Source: Sphaerisporangium sp040649355
GTDB lineage: Bacteria; Actinomycetota; Actinomycetes; Streptosporangiales; Streptosporangiaceae
Assembly: GCF_043197795.1 (NCBI RefSeq)
Contig: NZ_JBICTU010000007.1
Location: forward strand, 1-64,000
Direction: 5' to 3'
Length of the DNA stretch: 64,000 bases
The notes beneath the pieces were generated by a model. That model was not told the DNA's origin, did no database searches, and saw nothing but the letters and a program-made list of their open reading frames with translations. Positions 58,091 through 64,000 of the stretch are shown here, piece after piece. Position numbers and translations under genes: made by a program. Position 1 is the first letter of the stretch, and every line of letters starts with the position of its first letter.

Positions 58091-58609
58091 TCAGTCCTCC
58101 GGGTCGAGCTTGAAGATGACGTGCTGACCGGAGGTCGTGACGCGGGCCGAGCCGGTCACGCCGGCGTAGCGCTCGGTGCCGCCGGTGATCGTGGCACCGC
58201 TCGTCCACGGCGGGTTGCCCGCCCACTCGTCCATACCGAGCAGCGTGATCTGCCCCTGCCTCGTGCGCAGCACGCGCGTGCACTGCGCGATGACGCCGTG
58301 CGCGGTCGCCTGAACCGCCGAGCAGCGCGTGCTGCCGTCACCGGCCCGCTTCCTTTTCGCGTCGGAGAGGGAGAAGTAGGTGACCCATGAATCGCCCGGC
58401 TTGACCTGTGCGGGCTGGGTGTTCACCACATTGTCGGCGTGGAATACGAGCTCGGTGGACTTGTGCTTGGGAGTGGACGCGGCGGTGGACGTGAACGCGG
58501 TCGTGGAAGCCGACGCCGAGACCGGCGGAAGAACAGCGACCGAAGTACCCGAGAACGCCACGACCAGGGCGGTCGTGGCATAGCGGGTACGGATCGAGAA
58601 CCCTGACAT
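58091..58609 (-). CDS. Secreted allene-oxide-cyclase/dirigent-like barrel protein
   Basis: A 172-residue protein from ATG 58609. A signal peptide (YATTALVVAFSGTSVAVLPPVSASASTTA) is followed by a ~120-residue beta-barrel-like domain. TGGTERYAGVTGSARV and the HGVIAQCTRVLRTRQGQITLLGMD strand pattern are typical of bacterial AOC-barrel/dirigent-like secreted proteins. Two cysteines could form a disulfide. Function unknown; the fold assignment is from memory of motifs and is moderate. It is divergent from the S1 protease. Confidence 0.7.
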   Translation of the reverse strand: MSGFSIRTRYATTALVVAFSGTSVAVLPPVSASASTTAFTSTAASTPKHKSTELVFHADNVVNTQPAQVKPGDSWVTYFSLSDAKRKRAGDGSTRCSAVQATAHGVIAQCTRVLRTRQGQITLLGMDEWAGNPPWTSGATITGGTERYAGVTGSARVTTSGQHVIFKLDPED

Positions 58610-58977
58610 TTCTACTCCAACTCGGGAAAGGGGGATGCGGAGAGAGTGGCCGCATTTCGCTTTGAAGCGGCAGAACATTGTGTCCGCTCCGCTATGGCCA
58701 TAGCAACGATCAGATTCGCGACATAATCGCATTCCCCTGGCAAGTCAGTATAAAAAGCTGCGCTATTTTTCCGGCCGCGGAAATGCCGTCGCTCTCGTGA
58801 CGAGCCCCCCGCGCCCGGCGGCCAAGCCGCCGTTCCGAGGTCCCGGTTGGCGAATCCGGACAGGCCCGGCATCGCTCCGGAGGGTTCCATAACGCGGCGA
58901 TAGGGACCAAACGATAGCTCCGCGACTTCCGTGAGCGCAGTTACGGTGACGGCACCCCCGAACACCGAGGAGAGCCC
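58610..58977. other. Divergent region between the AOC-like and S1-protease genes
   Basis: 368 bp without a gene. It includes A+T-rich sequence around 58670-58780 and, at 58884-58971, the protease leader whose degenerate copy is at 57897-57976. GAGGAGAG immediately precedes ATG 58978. Confidence 0.55.
58884..58971 (+). repeat. S1-protease leader region, intact copy
   Basis: Functional-looking copy of the duplicated element. It holds GCGATAGGGACC and AACACCGAGGAG, the latter being the Shine-Dalgarno of the protease gene. Confidence 0.7.
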
Positions 58978-60129
58978 ATGCTCCGCAGACGCACCGTTAC
59001 CGCCGGATGCGCTCTAGCCGTCAGTGTCCTCACCATCATGGCCGCCCCAGCTGTCGCAGACCGCGCACCAGCCGCCGCGACCGGCGTCACCGCGCAACCC
59101 GCTCCCCCGATGCTCGACGCGATGAGCCGTGACCTCGGCATCACCCGCGAGCAGGCCGAGTCCCGCCTGCTCAACGAGTCGCGCTTCAGCGGCGTCGAGG
59201 CCAAGGTCAAGACCCAGCTCGGCGACACCTTCGCCGGTTCGTGGCTCAGCGGACCCACCTCGGCGACGCTGACCGTCGCCACCACCGACGCCGCCGCCGC
59301 GTCCGCCATCACCGGCACCGGCGTCCAGGCCAAGGTCGTCGGCCGTAGCCTCGCCTCGCTCGACGCCGCCAAGGCCGCGCTCGACAAGGCCGCCGCCGCC
59401 CAGACGCCCAAGTCGACCCCGGTGTGGTACGTCGACGTGCCGAGCAACAGCGTGGTCCTCAAGACCTCCCAGCCCTCGGACGCCGAGGCCTTCGTCGCCG
59501 CCAGCGGCGTGGACAAGTCGATGGTCAAGATCGAGCAGTCCACCGAGCGGCCGCAGACCTTCTACGACCTGCGCGGCGGCGAGGCGTACTACATCAACAG
59601 CTCGGCCCGCTGCTCGATCGGCTTCTCGGTGAGGCGCGGCAGCACGCCGGGCTTCGTCAGCGCCGGCCACTGCGGCCGGGCGGGCAACACCACGACCGGG
59701 TACAACCGGGTCGCCCAGGGCACCTTCCAGGGCTCGTCCTTCCCGACCAACGACTACTCGTGGGTCGCGGTGAACAGCAACTGGACGCCCAGGGGCATCG
59801 TGTCCTACGGCAACGTGACCGTCACCGGTTCGACCGTCGCCGGCGTCGGCGCGTCGATCTGCCGGTCGGGCTCGACCACCGGCTGGCACTGCGGCACCGT
59901 CCAGCAGCGCAACACCAGCGTGACCTACTCCCAGGGCACGATCTACGAAGTCACCCGCACCAACGTCTGCGCCGAGCCCGGCGACTCCGGCGGGTCCTTC
60001 ATCTCCGGCAGCCAGGCCCAGGGCGTCACCTCCGGCGGGTCGGGCAACTGCTCCTCCGGTGGCACCACCTACTTCCAGCCGGTCAACGAGATCCTCTCGG
60101 TCTACGGCCTCACCCTGGTGACCGGCTGA
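58978..60129 (+). CDS. Secreted S1 serine protease (streptogrisin / alpha-lytic type)
   Basis: A 383-residue prepro-enzyme. A signal peptide (AGCALAVSVLTIMAAPAVA) is followed by an alpha-lytic-type prodomain (residues ~45-195, with LGITREQAESRLL and AGSWL...VATTDAAAA). The ~185-residue mature chymotrypsin fold begins near YDLRGGEAYYI. The catalytic triad is His ~231 (SAGHCG), Asp ~259 (TNDYSWV) and Ser ~337 (EPGDSGGS). Cysteine pairs are placed as in streptogrisins. It should be secreted and self-process by prodomain removal. A strong hairpin follows. Confidence 0.95.
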   Translation: MLRRRTVTAGCALAVSVLTIMAAPAVADRAPAAATGVTAQPAPPMLDAMSRDLGITREQAESRLLNESRFSGVEAKVKTQLGDTFAGSWLSGPTSATLTVATTDAAAASAITGTGVQAKVVGRSLASLDAAKAALDKAAAAQTPKSTPVWYVDVPSNSVVLKTSQPSDAEAFVAASGVDKSMVKIEQSTERPQTFYDLRGGEAYYINSSARCSIGFSVRRGSTPGFVSAGHCGRAGNTTTGYNRVAQGTFQGSSFPTNDYSWVAVNSNWTPRGIVSYGNVTVTGSTVAGVGASICRSGSTTGWHCGTVQQRNTSVTYSQGTIYEVTRTNVCAEPGDSGGSFISGSQAQGVTSGGSGNCSSGGTTYFQPVNEILSVYGLTLVTG

Positions 60130-60181
60130 CCGACCGGGTAACCGGCTGAAAGACCCCGTAAGCACCCCCCGGCATCACCAA

Positions 60182-60213
60182 GGCGCCGCCATCCCTCACG
60201 GGGTGGCGGCGCC
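60182..60213. terminator. Bidirectional terminator between protease and caspase genes
   Basis: 10-bp stem GGCGCCGCCA / TGGCGGCGCC with a 12-nt loop that can pair further (CCC/GGG). It is in the 137-bp convergent gap. Confidence 0.75.
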
Positions 60214-60266
60214 CTCCCATGTGCGGCCACTGTACGGGTCACTGTGCGCCCGTCGTGCGGGCCGCG

Positions 60267-62883
<2,617 letters not shown>

Positions 62884-62891
<8 letters not shown>

Positions 62892-63282
62892 GGTCGGCTC
62901 TGTCCTCGTATTCCTTGTATTCGTTGAGGATGGCCACGAGCCGCTCGGCGGAACCCTCTGAATGGCCCTCGATCGTCACCTTCTGCCCGTTGGGGAATTC
63001 GAGCCGCGCACGGTTCCCCGCGTTGCGCCGGAGGAAGTCGCGGATGATCGCGACGGCGGGCCTGACCATCCAGATGTAGATGGAGATCGCGAGCGCGCCC
63101 TCTTGCATGAGCGCGGGGGCACGGGTGCCCGCCGCCGACTCGCGGGACGGTACGGGCTCGGCGGCGGTGACGCCGTCGAGCTGAAGGATCTCGTCGCGCA
63201 GGCGGAGCGTCCTCTCCGCGAGGGCCTCGGTCTCGCCGGGGTCGATGGATTCGAGCCGGACGATGAGTGGCTGTGGCTCCAT
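62884..63282 (-). CDS. EACC1 family protein (effector-associated constant component 1)
   Basis: A 132-residue protein from ATG 63282 (MEPQPLIVRLESIDPG); the frame extends upstream without similarity. The sequence follows the EACC1 pattern: an N-terminal strand region, RTLRLRDEILQLDGVTAAEPV, a hydrophobic GALAISIYIWMVRPAVAIIRDFLRRN helix, and the RARLEFPNGQKVTIEGHSEGSAERLV hairpin. EACC1 was described computationally as the small invariant partner of caspase, trypsin-like and other effectors in actinobacterial conflict or cell-death systems; its biochemical role is not settled. Its stop overlaps the caspase start by 8 bp, so the two are translationally coupled. Confidence 0.85.
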
Positions 63283-63367
63283 GAAGGAATTCTGCCCGAC
63301 CCGAACTGCGGCGGGCACCCGTTCGGTGCCGTCACGTAGAGATATGTGATCTATCCCCCACACGGCG

Positions 63368-63396
63368 TGGACAAGTAACCCGCTTGGAGGTATATA
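63368..63396 (+). promoter_or_regulatory. Sigma70-like promoter of the Clp-N-domain gene
   Basis: TGGACA (63368-63373), a 17-bp spacer and TATATA (63391-63396), 45 bp before ATG 63441. This is unusually close to the vegetative consensus for so GC-rich a genome. Confidence 0.65.
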
Positions 63397-63440
63397 GGGG
63401 GTATAACCCTTCTCTAACCCCACTTCCCGGAGCGCGTGTG

Positions 63441-64000
63441 ATGCCGAAGATCAACGTCTATCTGCCTGACGAGCTCGCCGAGGCGGTCAAGGAGGCGGGC
63501 GTGCCCGTCTCGGCCGTCTGCCAGCGGGCTCTTGAGCAGGCGGTGCGCCGCGTCACCGCCATACGGGAGACGGTCCTGGGCGATCTGGACCTCGACGACC
63601 CCACCGAACGGCTAGCGCACTTCACCGGACGGGCGCGCACCGTGCTGAAGCTCGGCGTGGAGCAGGCGCGGGCCGATGGGGCGCCGAGCGTCGGCACCGA
63701 GCACCTGCTCGGCGGCATGCTCGCCGAGGGCGGCAACCTGGCACTGCACGTACTCCGGGCCGTGGAGATCGAGCCAGAAAACCTGAGCCGCACCCTCGAC
63801 CGCCGCTCCCCCACGTCCACGTCCACGTCCGTACCCGCATCCACGTCCGCGTCCGGAGACGACGGCGACGACGCTGGCGACAGCGGCTACGACGGCCACG
63901 GCGACGAGGGAACGGCGCGGCACTTCAGCGGCCCCGCCGCCAACGCGCTGGAGCTGGCCGTCACCGAGGCCACCGCGCTCGGGCACAACTACGTCGGCTG
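63441..64000 (+). CDS. Clp N-terminal-domain protein with RHH-like N-terminus (partial, cut by window end)
   Basis: The open frame from ATG 63441 (GGAG upstream) runs off the window, with 186 codons visible. Residues 1-40 (MPKINVYLPDELAEAVKEAGVPVSAVCQRALEQAV) look like a ribbon-helix-helix DNA-binding segment. A Clp_N repeat follows (FTGRARTVLKLGVEQARADGAPSVGTEHLLGGML), then an STSTS/Asp-rich linker. A second Clp_N repeat then begins (HFSGPAANALELAVTEATALGHNYVG). No AAA+ domain is visible. It could be a regulator or adaptor of Clp proteolysis, or a conflict-module sensor. It is divergent from EACC1-caspase, with a 158-bp gap. Confidence 0.82.
   Translation, partial: MPKINVYLPDELAEAVKEAGVPVSAVCQRALEQAVRRVTAIRETVLGDLDLDDPTERLAHFTGRARTVLKLGVEQARADGAPSVGTEHLLGGMLAEGGNLALHVLRAVEIEPENLSRTLDRRSPTSTSTSVPASTSASGDDGDDAGDSGYDGHGDEGTARHFSGPAANALELAVTEATALGHNYVG

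Noticed and set aside
63810..63855. ACGTCC repeats at the window end
   Set aside because: They encode the Ser/Thr linker between the two Clp_N repeats, so they are coding low-complexity and not a separate element.

Overview
This is about 64 kb of a very GC-rich actinobacterial chromosome. The codon bias is strong, so long antisense shadow ORFs are everywhere. Many starts are GTG, and start/stop overlaps of the GTGA or ATGA type are common. Gene content (CBM2/CBM6/CBM13-armed secreted glycoside hydrolases and pectate lyases, streptogrisin-type protease, FadD/thiolase clusters, YhgE/Pip exporters, EACC1-associated caspase) fits a filamentous soil actinomycete, most likely Streptosporangiales (Nonomuraea/Streptosporangium-like). 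That placement is inference from content, not from a marker gene. I see no rRNA, tRNA, CRISPR array, transposase or prophage gene.

Layout. 0.2-4.8 kb: secreted NlpC/P60 hydrolase, PhyH-like dioxygenase, stand-alone response regulator, LysE exporter, PEBP lipoprotein. 4.9-11 kb: a beta-1,3-glucan locus with GH16-CBM6 and GH81 enzymes, a decayed GH1 beta-glucosidase remnant and a LacI/CebR-like repressor. Two identical GAGAGCGCTCTC palindromes lie between the divergent genes, and a related perfect CebR-type box precedes the CBM2 protein at 17.4 kb. 11-16 kb: an unrecognised cytoplasmic gene and an OmpR regulator/histidine kinase pair; the kinase runs in frame into a DUF4153/DUF4173-type membrane protein. 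16-26.5 kb: CBM2 protein, acyl-CoA ligase, double-HxlR regulator, carotenoid oxygenase, F420-type oxidoreductase, DUF3817/SURF1 membrane genes, Baeyer-Villiger-type monooxygenase. 26.5-37.6 kb: gamma-glutamyltransferase, NarL-type two-component pair, TauE-cupredoxin protein behind an 18-codon leader ORF, Sel1-repeat protein, alanine dehydrogenase with a class III aminotransferase, M20 peptidase. 37.7-40.5 kb: PL3 and PL1 pectate lyases sharing an almost identical 552-bp CBM13-encoding segment.

40.8-44.7 kb: a four-ORF operon (degenerate ABC ATPase, YhgE/Pip permease, 57-codon repeat ORF, TetR) behind a 22-bp perfect palindrome. 44.9-46.7 kb: threonine dehydratase-like enzyme and a second LysE exporter. 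46.8-56.7 kb: an acyl-CoA/steroid-side-chain-like cluster (two CoA ligases, two Ltp-like thiolases, a Zn-ribbon OB-fold protein, a crotonase, a DUF89/ARMT1 protein, a nitronate monooxygenase) with KstR-like AACnnGTT boxes upstream. 56.9-60.1 kb: LysR regulator, secreted dirigent/AOC-like protein, S1 protease. 60.3 kb to the end: an EACC1 + caspase conflict module whose caspase is fused to a trehalose-synthase-like GH13 domain lacking key catalytic residues. A divergent Clp-N-domain gene, cut by the window end, follows.

The caspase/pseudo-GH13 fusion is the strongest candidate for something not previously described.
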